A stretch of 64,000 nucleotides of DNA from Brevibacillus_H sp049846925. GTDB lineage: Bacteria; Bacillota; Bacilli; Brevibacillales; Brevibacillaceae. This document shows, piece after piece, positions 27,763 through 35,411 of the stretch. Under the pieces are notes generated by a model. It ran no database searches and was not told where the DNA came from. It was given only the letters and a program-made list of their open reading frames with translations. The first letter of the stretch is position 1. The number at the start of each line of letters is the position of its first letter. The position numbers were made by a program, and so were the translations under genes. The stretch is from NCBI RefSeq assembly GCF_049846925.1, contig NZ_JBNCMT010000028.1, forward strand, positions 10,558-74,557, in the 5' to 3' direction.

Positions 27763-28467
27763 ATGAGTTTTCTTGATCAATTTCTCTGGTTGATCTATCC
27801 CTATATCATCATAACGATTTTCATTGTCGGACATATCTATCGCTATAATACAGACCAGTTCGGCTGGTCTGCAAAATCAAGTGAATTTCTGGAGAAAAGC
27901 CGACTGCGGTGGGCCAGTATGCTGTTTCATTGGGGAATTGTGTTTGTGTTTTTGGGGCATGTAGCCGGAATTCTGATTCCCAAAGGTTTTTATGATGCGA
28001 TTGGCATATCTGACGAGCTGTATCACTTCGGGGCAGTCTGGATCGGGGGACTTGCGGGAGTAGCTACGGTTATCGGGGTTGTCTTGTTGTTCATTCGACG
28101 CCTGTCAGTTAGACGGATAATCGCAAACAGTGGCCCAAGTGATTACCTCGTCCTGACAGTATTGTCGATTGTGATTTTAGCTGGGTTTACCAACACGGTG
28201 GGGTACACAGCAACAGGTGGAGAATTCGATTATCGTGTTGCGATCGGTCCCTGGTTCCGCAGCCTGTTTATCTTTCAACCACTGACAGAACTAATGGTTG
28301 GGGCTCCGCTCGGTTTCCGTATCCATGTCTTTTTTGCCTTCTTGTTGTTTGGCATTTGGCCATTTACCCGACTCGTTCATGTATGGAGTGTTCCTCTCTC
28401 CTATTTGAACAGAAATTACATTGTATATCGAAGGGTTGGGCCTAAAAAAATGAAAGGGACCACATAA
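27763..28467 (+). CDS. narI: Respiratory nitrate reductase, gamma (cytochrome b) subunit
   Basis: 234 aa; ATG after GGAGGGTTTCC. Five membrane helices (for example FLWLIYPYIIITIFIVGHIY, MLFHWGIVFVFLGHVAGILI, VWIGGLAGVATVIGVVLLFI). Conserved His residues (FHWGIVFVFLGH, FFAFLLFGIWPFTRLVH) ligate two b haems that take electrons from menaquinol. Ends with an SVPLSYLNRNYIVYRR tail. Last gene of the operon. Confidence 0.96.
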   Translation: MSFLDQFLWLIYPYIIITIFIVGHIYRYNTDQFGWSAKSSEFLEKSRLRWASMLFHWGIVFVFLGHVAGILIPKGFYDAIGISDELYHFGAVWIGGLAGVATVIGVVLLFIRRLSVRRIIANSGPSDYLVLTVLSIVILAGFTNTVGYTATGGEFDYRVAIGPWFRSLFIFQPLTELMVGAPLGFRIHVFFAFLLFGIWPFTRLVHVWSVPLSYLNRNYIVYRRVGPKKMKGTT

Positions 28468-28470
28468 TAA

Positions 28471-28496
28471 ACGAGGGAAAAATCTCCCTCGTTCGT
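28471..28496 (+). terminator. Hairpin after narI
   Basis: Eight-bp stem ACGAGGGA / TCCCTCGT with a 6-base loop, followed by TCGTTACTTG; the T-run is weak. Likely ends narGHJI. Confidence 0.5.
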
Positions 28497-28542
28497 TACT
28501 TGTGACCACTGACCACCATCGAATGGGTAGTCTGCGTGTTAT

Positions 28543-29649
28543 CTATTTGTATGTTTCACTGGCTAGCGTTACAGCGTCCAGCTTCTTGTGGTTCACTTGA
28601 TAACCGAGTCCCGGCGTAGTCGGCACGTGAATGAAGCCGTTGTGCACTTCCACTTCAGGCTCGATAATGTCTTCGTGCCAATAGCGGTTGGAACCAGATG
28701 TATCACCCGGTAGCGTATATCCGGGAAGGGTTGTAATCGCAACGTTATGAGCACGGCCAATGCCAGATTCAAGCATGCCACCACACCAGACAGGGATGTT
28801 GTGCGACTGACACAAGTCGTGAATTTGTTTGGACAAGCTTAACCCACCGACACGCCCCACCTTGATGTTGATGATCCGGCAGCTCTCCAATTCAATCGCT
28901 TTGCGAGCATCTTCGACTGTGTGGATACTCTCATCGAGACAGATGGGTGTATCAAGTTGTCTTTGCAGGATGCAGTGGTCAACGATATCATCATGCGAGA
29001 GCGGCTGTTCAATCATCATCAGGTTGAATTGATCGAGTTGTTTGAGGTGGTTAATATCGGCAAGGGTGTAAGCAGAATTGGCATCAGCCATCAGTGGAAT
29101 ATCACCGAAGTGCTGTCTGATTGCCGCAATCACGTCCACGTCAAAACCAGGTTTGATCTTTACTTTCATCCGCTGATATCCGTCTGCCACAAATCCTTCT
29201 ACCTGTTTAAGCATGGCAGGGATGTCAGATTGGATGCCGATACTGACCCCGACAGGAATCGATGTCTTCTCACCGCCAATAGCATGGGAAAGACTTTTCT
29301 GTTCTCTTTTGGCGTACAAATCCCACACAGCACCCTCAATCGTTGCTTTGGCCATCATGTTGCGTTTAATCGGGTGAAACAGCGGGATCAAATCATCAGG
29401 ATGAGCTATTTCTTTATGCAATACGAGAGGAATCAGGTAATCACGCAGGATATGGTGATTGGACTTGAGTGTTTCTTCGTTGTAAAAGGGATCACTCATC
29501 GCTGTTGATTCCCCATAACCCACATTTCCGTCTTCATCATACGCTTCCAGTACCAGAAACTGTTTTTCTGTCGTCGTGCCGAAGCTGGTACTGAATGGAG
29601 CTTTCAGCTTCATAGCAAGATGCCTCAATACGATACGCACAATTTTCAT
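28543..29649 (-). CDS. N-succinylamino acid racemase / o-succinylbenzoate synthase-type enolase
   Basis: 368 aa; ATG after AAGGAGCTGATTTATC. Enolase-superfamily (muconate-lactonising subgroup) signature: catalytic KVKIKPGFD (KxK), metal ligands DANSAY, EQPLSHDD, DESIHT and the final NIKVGRVGGLSLS. Enzymes of this branch act as OSBS (menaquinone) or as N-acyl/N-succinyl amino acid racemase. Next to a GNAT gene the NSAR role is the better fit, as in Geobacillus kaustophilus, where GNAT, NSAR and a desuccinylase convert D- to L-amino acids. No men genes surround it, which argues against MenC. Confidence 0.8.
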   Translation of the reverse strand: MKIVRIVLRHLAMKLKAPFSTSFGTTTEKQFLVLEAYDEDGNVGYGESTAMSDPFYNEETLKSNHHILRDYLIPLVLHKEIAHPDDLIPLFHPIKRNMMAKATIEGAVWDLYAKREQKSLSHAIGGEKTSIPVGVSIGIQSDIPAMLKQVEGFVADGYQRMKVKIKPGFDVDVIAAIRQHFGDIPLMADANSAYTLADINHLKQLDQFNLMMIEQPLSHDDIVDHCILQRQLDTPICLDESIHTVEDARKAIELESCRIINIKVGRVGGLSLSKQIHDLCQSHNIPVWCGGMLESGIGRAHNVAITTLPGYTLPGDTSGSNRYWHEDIIEPEVEVHNGFIHVPTTPGLGYQVNHKKLDAVTLASETYK

Positions 29650-29667
29650 GATAAATCAGCTCCTTTA

Positions 29668-29778
29668 TTTATAAGTTTGGGGCCCCAAGCTACGATACAC
29701 AGGACGTGCGAGTGTCGACGATGCAACAAGGATGTTGCGATTAGTCGACCGCCAGCGATAGCTTGTGTCGGGTGGGTT
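29668..29778. repeat. 111-bp palindromic repeat, copy 2
   Basis: Same family as copy 1 (21766-21877), same orientation, 7.9 kb away. The central 60 bases differ at very few positions (the loop C/A and one base before the second GTCGAC). Here the ends pair through AAGCTA / TAGCTT. It fills the gap between two co-directional genes and its last 38 bases encode the C-terminus of the GNAT protein. Confidence 0.85.
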
Positions 29779-30580
29779 TTAACAGATAGGTTACAATCGG
29801 GTCTGTCTCGTGGCGTTTTACATCGACAACTGCATAATCTGCTGCAAAGTAGTGTTGAAACAACTCTCGTGTGATTTGGCGCCAGTTGGCGGCCAGATTC
29901 ATATCACTCTTTTTCACTTCCTGGAAATGAGCAGGAACGTTGATTCCGATCAGTTCTTCTGTTTGGTTGAGAGAAGCATCGCCGGGAACAGGCATGTTCT
30001 GCTCAGAAAGGGTATACCCTAGTACCATCGAGGGTGTTTCAGATTCAAGTATCTGAGAAGCTTCTCCTTGCAAGTACTGCTCCACACGATCACTCGCAAT
30101 GAACCACTCCACCAAAAAACGGTCGGTCGGCAATCCTTTATTCATCTCATCTTGCAGTTCGCCATAGCAGTTGGGGAGATAGCGTCGGACAATTCCGCCC
30201 AGCTTGGCAATATTGAGATAGGCGTTAACAGTTTCCAGCGGATCATAAGTCCACGTCACTTTTTGATAACCCATCTGGAGTGCTTCCTCCCGTTGGAGCC
30301 ACTTCATCTTGACACCCAGTCCCATTTTGCGATACTCGGGAAGAAATCCTAGCATATGAGAGCATAGATGGAATTCCCCCTCGGTATATCCCGGGAAGCT
30401 GTACAAGAAACCGATCATCTCTTTCTGATCGTACGCACCGAGGAAAAGTCCCCCGAATTTCGCCATTGTCAAAGTCATATGTAACGGAATTACAGATGCT
30501 TCACTCCAGACAGCCGCTTCCAATCTTTCTAATTCCAGCAGTTCTGATTTTTCAGTCAGTTTTTTAAGTTGTATGGCCAT
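29741..30580 (-). CDS. GNAT-family N-acyltransferase, probable amino-acid N-succinyltransferase
   Basis: 279 aa from the ATG after GAGGTGACCGCA. The N-terminal 150 residues have a GNAT fold: LFLGAYDQKEMIGFLYSFPG, LGFLPEYRKMGLGVKMKWLQ (acyl-CoA-binding segment), KVTWTYDPLETVNAYLNIAK. Proteins of this kind pair with NSAR enolases and transfer succinyl groups to D-amino acids; that role is inferred. The last 11-12 residues are encoded by repeat copy 2, so the native C-terminus was probably replaced. Confidence 0.7.
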   Translation of the reverse strand: MAIQLKKLTEKSELLELERLEAAVWSEASVIPLHMTLTMAKFGGLFLGAYDQKEMIGFLYSFPGYTEGEFHLCSHMLGFLPEYRKMGLGVKMKWLQREEALQMGYQKVTWTYDPLETVNAYLNIAKLGGIVRRYLPNCYGELQDEMNKGLPTDRFLVEWFIASDRVEQYLQGEASQILESETPSMVLGYTLSEQNMPVPGDASLNQTEELIGINVPAHFQEVKKSDMNLAANWRQITRELFQHYFAADYAVVDVKRHETDPIVTYLLKPTRHKLSLAVD

Positions 30581-30754
30581 TGCGGTCACCTCATATCCAA
30601 AGCTTGAACCTTTCTAGTTGTTGCTCTTTCTACTATTCGGTTTGGGCTGATGCAGTTCCTGCTATTAACAAGTTGCAATCACGTTTCGAGTGAACGATAA
30701 TGAAAAGGGATTGATCGATTTACAATATTTTGTTGATAAAGGAGAGAATGATAC

Positions 30755-31831
30755 ATGTCAGAAACATTCCAGTTAGAACTGTGGAAGCGCCTTACAGAAG
30801 CGCCAGGAGCTCCAGGTTTTGAAGGTGAAGTTCGTAAAATTATGCACGAATACATAGCGGGATATACCAATGAAATTGTAACTGACAACCTGGGCAGCAT
30901 CTTCGGGATCAAACGAGGCAATGAAGAAGGCCCACGTATTATGGTTGCAGGACATATGGATGAAGTTGGATTTATGGTTACCCGTATTTCCGAAAAAGGT
31001 TTCCTCTCGTTCCAACCGTTAGGCGGCTGGTGGGGGCAGGTTCTTTTGGCACAACGGGTTCAGGTCATTACGGACAATGGACCGATTGTAGGAGTAATCA
31101 GCTCAATTCCACCTCATGTATTAAGTGACGAAGTGCGCAACCGTCCGATGGATATCAAGAACATGTACATTGATATCGGTGCAGATTCCAAGGAAGATGC
31201 TGAAAAAATCGGGATTAAACCGGGGCAGCAAGTCGTGCCGATTTGTCCGTTTACGGTACTAGCCAATGAGAAGAAGCTTATGGCAAAAGCATGGGATAAT
31301 CGCTATGGTTGCTCACTTTCAGTTGAGTTATTGAAAGAGTTGCACGAGAATTCTGCTCATCCGAATGTCGTGTATGCAGGGGCCACTGTACAGGAAGAAG
31401 TGGGCTTACGTGGTGCCAAGACGGCTTCTGCCTTAATTGAACCGGATCTTTTCCTAGCTCTTGATGCGAGCCCGGCAGGTGACATTCCAGGTGTAACGGA
31501 TGGAATGGGCAAGCTGGGGGACGGCCTTTTGATGCGCATCTATGACCGCACGATGATTATGATGCCAGGCTTGCGTGATTTCCTGATTGAGACGTGTGAG
31601 CAGGAAGGAATTAAATATCAGTTCTTTATCTCGCAAGGCGGTACCGATGCCGGGGCCGTTCATATGCAGGGAAAAGGGGTTCCGTCGGCTGTTATCGGAA
31701 TTCCGGCGAGATACATCCACAGTCATGCGGCAATCATGCACCGTGATGACTATGAAGCTGCGAAACGCCTGCTTTTCGCTGTAATCAAAAAAATGGACGC
31801 AGCTACGCTCGAAGCCATTCGTTCCCGCTAG
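30755..31831 (+). CDS. M42-family metallo-aminopeptidase (YsdC/FrvX-like)
   Basis: 358 aa, ATG after AAAGGAGAGAATGATAC. Metal-binding and catalytic motifs: AGHMDEVGF, KAWDNRYGCSLSVELL, TVQEEVGLRGAKTA, LDASPAGDIPG, SQGGTDAGAVH, and PARYIHSHAAIMHRDDYE. M42 enzymes form dodecameric tetrahedra that trim peptides to amino acids in the cytosol. It is divergent from the GNAT gene, so the link to amino-acid salvage is by location only. Followed 19 bp later by an unknown gene. Confidence 0.92.
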   Translation: MSETFQLELWKRLTEAPGAPGFEGEVRKIMHEYIAGYTNEIVTDNLGSIFGIKRGNEEGPRIMVAGHMDEVGFMVTRISEKGFLSFQPLGGWWGQVLLAQRVQVITDNGPIVGVISSIPPHVLSDEVRNRPMDIKNMYIDIGADSKEDAEKIGIKPGQQVVPICPFTVLANEKKLMAKAWDNRYGCSLSVELLKELHENSAHPNVVYAGATVQEEVGLRGAKTASALIEPDLFLALDASPAGDIPGVTDGMGKLGDGLLMRIYDRTMIMMPGLRDFLIETCEQEGIKYQFFISQGGTDAGAVHMQGKGVPSAVIGIPARYIHSHAAIMHRDDYEAAKRLLFAVIKKMDAATLEAIRSR

Positions 31832-31849
31832 AGGGGAGGCAAAGTCACG

Positions 31850-32353
31850 ATGCAAGGGATAGTCCTTCAAAGGAAAGAACATGCAGGTGAAGCAATCATC
31901 ACATACAGCTTCTACGATAACAAGTTCGCTTCCGGCAATCTGGTTGTCCGTAAATTGTATATGGCCATGCTCACTAGTGTCGAGCAGAGGCTTTCACATA
32001 TCGAAGTCGAGTACAATGATCTCATGGTGGCAGAGACATTGGGTAAACGGGCAGCAGAAGTGCTCCAACGACTCGGGGCAACCAAAGATAATCTGCGAGA
32101 GAATCGAAGCGGAGATACCATTGTAAGCCGAATTTTCCGGTCGGAGTTAACAGAGGATCGGTACAGTTATCTGTATTACTTTGACGATTTGGCGAGGCTG
32201 GCGCACTATTCCTTTTTGGAAGAGGATGTGACCAGAGTCCATTTTTACTTCAGTCAATACCTTGAGTTGCAGATTCCTCTTGCAGAAGAAGAGAATTTTT
32301 ATCAGGAACTGACTAACGCTCAAGTCCCTTACAAACTTATCCGTACAAAATAG
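31850..32353 (+). CDS. Conserved hypothetical protein
   Basis: 167 aa; ATG after GAGGGGAGGCAAAGTCACG. Mainly helical, charged, no signal peptide and no membrane segment. Contains LSHIEVEYNDLMVAETLG and RYSYLYYFDDLARLAHYSFL. I do not recognise the family. Close behind the aminopeptidase gene, likely co-transcribed, and followed by a terminator. Confidence 0.7.
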   Translation: MQGIVLQRKEHAGEAIITYSFYDNKFASGNLVVRKLYMAMLTSVEQRLSHIEVEYNDLMVAETLGKRAAEVLQRLGATKDNLRENRSGDTIVSRIFRSELTEDRYSYLYYFDDLARLAHYSFLEEDVTRVHFYFSQYLELQIPLAEEENFYQELTNAQVPYKLIRTK

Positions 32354-32379
32354 AGTACACATAAAAGACCTACTTCGGA

Positions 32380-32408
32380 GCAGTCTCATCAGTTTAGAGG
32401 CTGCTTTT
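32380..32408 (+). terminator. Rho-independent terminator
   Basis: Stem GCAGTCTC / GAGGCTGC (one G-U) with a 9-base loop, followed by TTTTCG. Confidence 0.75.
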
Positions 32409-32430
32409 CGTTTGATGAGGAGGTATCGAA

Positions 32431-33813
32431 GTGAGAAATTCTATATTATGGGGAATCTTGTTTTACTTTTTTTATGTCGCATTTACAATCATAAGCGGAT
32501 TACTCGGTGCTGGCAGTTCCCCGTTTTTTCTCGATCTGGAATGGAACAACGCAAGTATTTGCCTTTCACTTGCTCTTTATCTATGTGTGATTGCCACGAT
32601 TTTCTTTTTCTATGGATATTTCAATTCAGCAAAGATTCCTGTACATCGCTTTTCCAAGCTGATTGTCGTCCTGCCGGTTGTCGTAGTGGGGTTTGTCATC
32701 TGGTTTCTAACATATCGAAGTGTTGCTGGAGCAACTTCAGATATAGGGAGCTTGACGTGGTTGTTTTTTAATCTGTTTGCATTTTGGGCAATGCCCTTTT
32801 TCGAGACGTTGGAGCATTATCTTTCCAGCAATGAAGTAAAGATTGTCGGGTTGATGCTTATTTTCGTTCCTAGTATTTTTACCTATCTCGGGTTACAGAG
32901 TGCAGATTACTGGAAGAGTAGACAAAGAAATAAGCTGATCATCCCTGTGGCATCCACGTACGGTGTCCTGATCGTCAGCTTGATTGTTACGCTGTTGTTG
33001 CCACGGGGAACAGTCTATACATTGGAGACGTATCCGAGAGTAGACGGAGCGACGGCAGCCATTCCCTTCGGACAGGTGTTGGTGCGTGAGTTAACTGGAG
33101 TAAGCAAACCCAAGGCTGACCAATTCGTCCGTTTCAATAAGTCCCATGAAGCCTACGTAAACCTGATCACAAAAGGGGCAGATATCATTTTTGTCTCGGG
33201 TCCATCGGATGAAGAGTTGAAACTGGCTGAGGAAAATGGTGTTAAGCTGAAACTGACTCCCATCGGTAAGGATGCGTTTATTTTTCTCGTACACCGTGAA
33301 AACCAGGTGAATCAACTGACGGTTTCACAAGTGCAAGACATCTATTCAGGAAAACTCACCAATTGGAAAGAGGTTGAGGGAGAAGACTATCCGATTATCG
33401 CTTTTCAACGGGAAGAGAATTCAGGAAGTCAAACCTTCATGCAAAAGAAGGTTATGAAGGATGTGGAGCTTGCCGACCCTCCCAAAACCAAAAAAGCAGG
33501 AGGGATGGGTGGCTTGATTGAAGCGGTTGCTGATTATCAAAATTCAAAGAGTGCCATCGGATATTCATTCTACTATTTTGCCAATGAAATGCATCAAAAT
33601 GAAAATGTAAAATTCCTTGCGATCAATGGAGTAGAGCCAAACAAGGAAAACATTCGAAATGACCGTTATCCCTATACGGCTATCCTTTACGCAGTGACAA
33701 GAGAGGGCGAGCCTGCGGAGAGTCCTGCGAATCAGTTGCTGAACTGGATTTTGAGTGATGAGGGAAGCAAGGCGATTGTTGAAGGTGGGTTTATCCCCGT
33801 TAACGGCAAGTAA
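32431..33813 (+). CDS. PstS-like phosphate-binding domain fused to a multi-helix membrane domain
   Basis: 460 aa, GTG after GAGGAGGTATCGAA. Five or so hydrophobic helices in residues 1-200 (for example ILWGILFYFFYVAFTIISGL, FSKLIVVLPVVVVGFVIWFL, VASTYGVLIVSLIVTLLL) are followed by a periplasmic-binding-protein domain (about 205-460) with the PstS-type phosphate segments IFLVHRENQVNQLT, YSGKLTNWKEV, REENSGSQTFM and IGYSFYYFANEMHQN. Anchoring a PBP domain directly to a multi-pass membrane unit without a transporter is unusual. It may sense phosphate rather than import it. No pst genes nearby. Confidence 0.8.
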   Translation: MRNSILWGILFYFFYVAFTIISGLLGAGSSPFFLDLEWNNASICLSLALYLCVIATIFFFYGYFNSAKIPVHRFSKLIVVLPVVVVGFVIWFLTYRSVAGATSDIGSLTWLFFNLFAFWAMPFFETLEHYLSSNEVKIVGLMLIFVPSIFTYLGLQSADYWKSRQRNKLIIPVASTYGVLIVSLIVTLLLPRGTVYTLETYPRVDGATAAIPFGQVLVRELTGVSKPKADQFVRFNKSHEAYVNLITKGADIIFVSGPSDEELKLAEENGVKLKLTPIGKDAFIFLVHRENQVNQLTVSQVQDIYSGKLTNWKEVEGEDYPIIAFQREENSGSQTFMQKKVMKDVELADPPKTKKAGGMGGLIEAVADYQNSKSAIGYSFYYFANEMHQNENVKFLAINGVEPNKENIRNDRYPYTAILYAVTREGEPAESPANQLLNWILSDEGSKAIVEGGFIPVNGK

Positions 33814-33822
33814 TACTACCAG

Positions 33823-33856
33823 AAACCTCTTGGCTAACTTGCCAAGGGGTTTTATT
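33823..33856 (+). terminator. Rho-independent terminator
   Basis: Stem AAACCTCTTGGC / GCCAAGGGGTTT with a 6-base loop, followed by TATTTTG. Confidence 0.9.
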
Positions 33857-33880
33857 TTGAAAATGTTTCTGTTTTATATA

Positions 33881-33910
33881 TTGACAAATGATATGAGAAG
33901 AAGTGATAAT
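33881..33910 (+). promoter_or_regulatory. SigA promoter of the Fur-controlled gene
   Basis: -35 TTGACA (33881-33886) and -10 TGATAA or GATAAT (33904-33910) with spacing 17-18. The -10 lies inside the first Fur box. Confidence 0.7.
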
Positions 33911-33945
33911 GATAATCGATTTCATTAATAATGATAATCATTTTC
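33904..33945 (+). promoter_or_regulatory. Two tandem Fur boxes
   Basis: TGATAATGATAATCGATTT (33904-33922) and AATAATGATAATCATTTTC (33927-33945), each close to the 19-bp Fur consensus GATAATGATAATCATTATC. One covers the -10 element and the other the transcription start region. Strong case for iron-dependent repression of the gene at 33973. Confidence 0.8.
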
Positions 33946-33972
33946 ATCATTTCATCAAGGGGGAATATCCGA

Positions 33973-35142
33973 GTGAAATCCGTAAAAGTATTAAGTAGTC
34001 TGGCATTAGTAGGTTCTTTGTTATCCGCAACACCAGTATTTGCAAACCAAGCCAATTCCCATGCACAGTACCAGCATTCTGATTCAGTTGAAGTCAGTGC
34101 TGTCCAATCAGAAGCAAAGAAAGCTGTAACTGCAATCAATTCAATAAAAAAATTACTAAAGAAAGCTGATCAAAATAAATTAGACTACAAAGGCATTGAA
34201 AAACTCTATAAAACGAATCTGCAAAGTCTTGTTCAAGAGCGTGACACCGCTTTGAAAGAGAAAGTAGATTCATTATTAATGGCAGCATTGCAAGATGGAA
34301 AAGACGGTAAAGTAACTGCAAAATATGTAGCTGAGCTTTTTGACAAGTTACTTATTAAAGAAACATTTGCATTTATGCGTGCAGAATTGAGAAAAGTTAG
34401 TGATGATTGGCAAGATAAAGAAAAAGCCAAAGCCGATTATACACGTGCTACTGAGTACTTCGCTGGTTTAAAAGATTGGGTAAAAACAACAGACGGCAAA
34501 TTTGGTGTTACATTGCAAGATAAGATCAATGGTGGAATTGCTGACTTAGCAAAGGCAATTGATGAAGGTAACACATTGAACTACAACTTAGCAAGACAAG
34601 TGGTCGACAAGACTATGATGAAGGCGTTCTATCTCCATACCAATCAATACGCAGTTGATATCGAAAAATTAGCAAAAGCGGGAGATGCCAATGTAAAGGC
34701 AGAACAAGCTGCAGCGTGGGCTACATATCAAGTGCTTCATAGTTACATTGTTAAAGAAGGGGAAACGGCTGAAGACGCAAACTATATCAACAGTATGTTT
34801 GACAATGCTACCGACCCTAAAACGATTGATTCCAATAAAATTAACAAAGCAATGGTTCGTGGTTTTATCGGAGTTACCAAAAGTGAATTCGCCGCTTCAT
34901 TTGAAGAAGCCAACTGGGGCAAAGATAAATCCAAAATAACTGCTCTTGAAGGACTCCTTTTCATTAATCTCATGGAGACAGATCTGCAAAAAAAACTCGG
35001 GAAAACAAGCTATAATGCTCTTGTAAAAACAGGAACACAACTAGTTAATGCAATCAATGCAAACGATAAAGCAAAAGCAGAAAAATTGCATAAGAGTTTG
35101 TTAACCTCTCTCGATATAGCATTAGCTAAAGTAATAGAATAA
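33973..35142 (+). CDS. Secreted helical protein of unknown family, Fur-controlled
   Basis: 389 aa from a GTG after AAGGGGGAATATCCGA. Signal peptide of about 24 residues (KSVKVLSSLALVGSLLSATP). The mature protein is Lys/Asp-rich and helical, in two similar halves: KVTAKYVAELFDKLLIKETF with a following ADYTRATEYFAGLKDWVKT, and SNKINKAMVRGFIGVTKSEF with KITALEGLLFINLMETDLQK. No NEAT, haem or siderophore motif is seen. The Fur boxes suggest a role under iron limitation, but the substrate is unknown. Confidence 0.75.
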   Translation: MKSVKVLSSLALVGSLLSATPVFANQANSHAQYQHSDSVEVSAVQSEAKKAVTAINSIKKLLKKADQNKLDYKGIEKLYKTNLQSLVQERDTALKEKVDSLLMAALQDGKDGKVTAKYVAELFDKLLIKETFAFMRAELRKVSDDWQDKEKAKADYTRATEYFAGLKDWVKTTDGKFGVTLQDKINGGIADLAKAIDEGNTLNYNLARQVVDKTMMKAFYLHTNQYAVDIEKLAKAGDANVKAEQAAAWATYQVLHSYIVKEGETAEDANYINSMFDNATDPKTIDSNKINKAMVRGFIGVTKSEFAASFEEANWGKDKSKITALEGLLFINLMETDLQKKLGKTSYNALVKTGTQLVNAINANDKAKAEKLHKSLLTSLDIALAKVIE

Positions 35143-35160
35143 TAAAGCACCAGAAACGTC

Positions 35161-35202
35161 AGGGCAGTCTCATTTGTATGGGGCTGTTCTTTTTTATTTT
35201 TT
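35161..35202 (+). terminator. Rho-independent terminator
   Basis: Eleven-pair stem with wobble pairs (AGGGCAGTCTC / GGGGCTGTTCT) followed by a run of TTTTTTATTTTTT. Confidence 0.85.
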
Positions 35203-35343
35203 CCTGTCACAAATACAACCTTATAAAATGCTATTTGAACCAAACAGAAGCACCTGTGTGGTTGTGTACTCTGGTATTCATCGGTATTCCAGCAGCATGT
35301 GTCTATTTATCATGAAACTTTTCATTTGTCAGAAAAAAATCAA

Positions 35344-35372
35344 TTGTTCCTGCATGAGTGTTGTAATAAAAT
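35344..35372 (+). promoter_or_regulatory. Candidate SigA promoter of trpB
   Basis: -35 TTGTTC (35344-35349), 17-base spacer, -10 TAAAAT (35367-35372). Moderate match. Confidence 0.45.
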
Positions 35373-35411
35373 GGGAAGAAATAGCTGAGACAAGGAAGGG
35401 GCTTAGATGAG

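Noticed and set aside
21766..29778. Composite transposon carrying narGHJI between the two repeats
   Set aside because: No transposase gene, and the repeats are short and imperfect; the genes between them look like normal chromosomal operons. Recorded as a repeat finding only.
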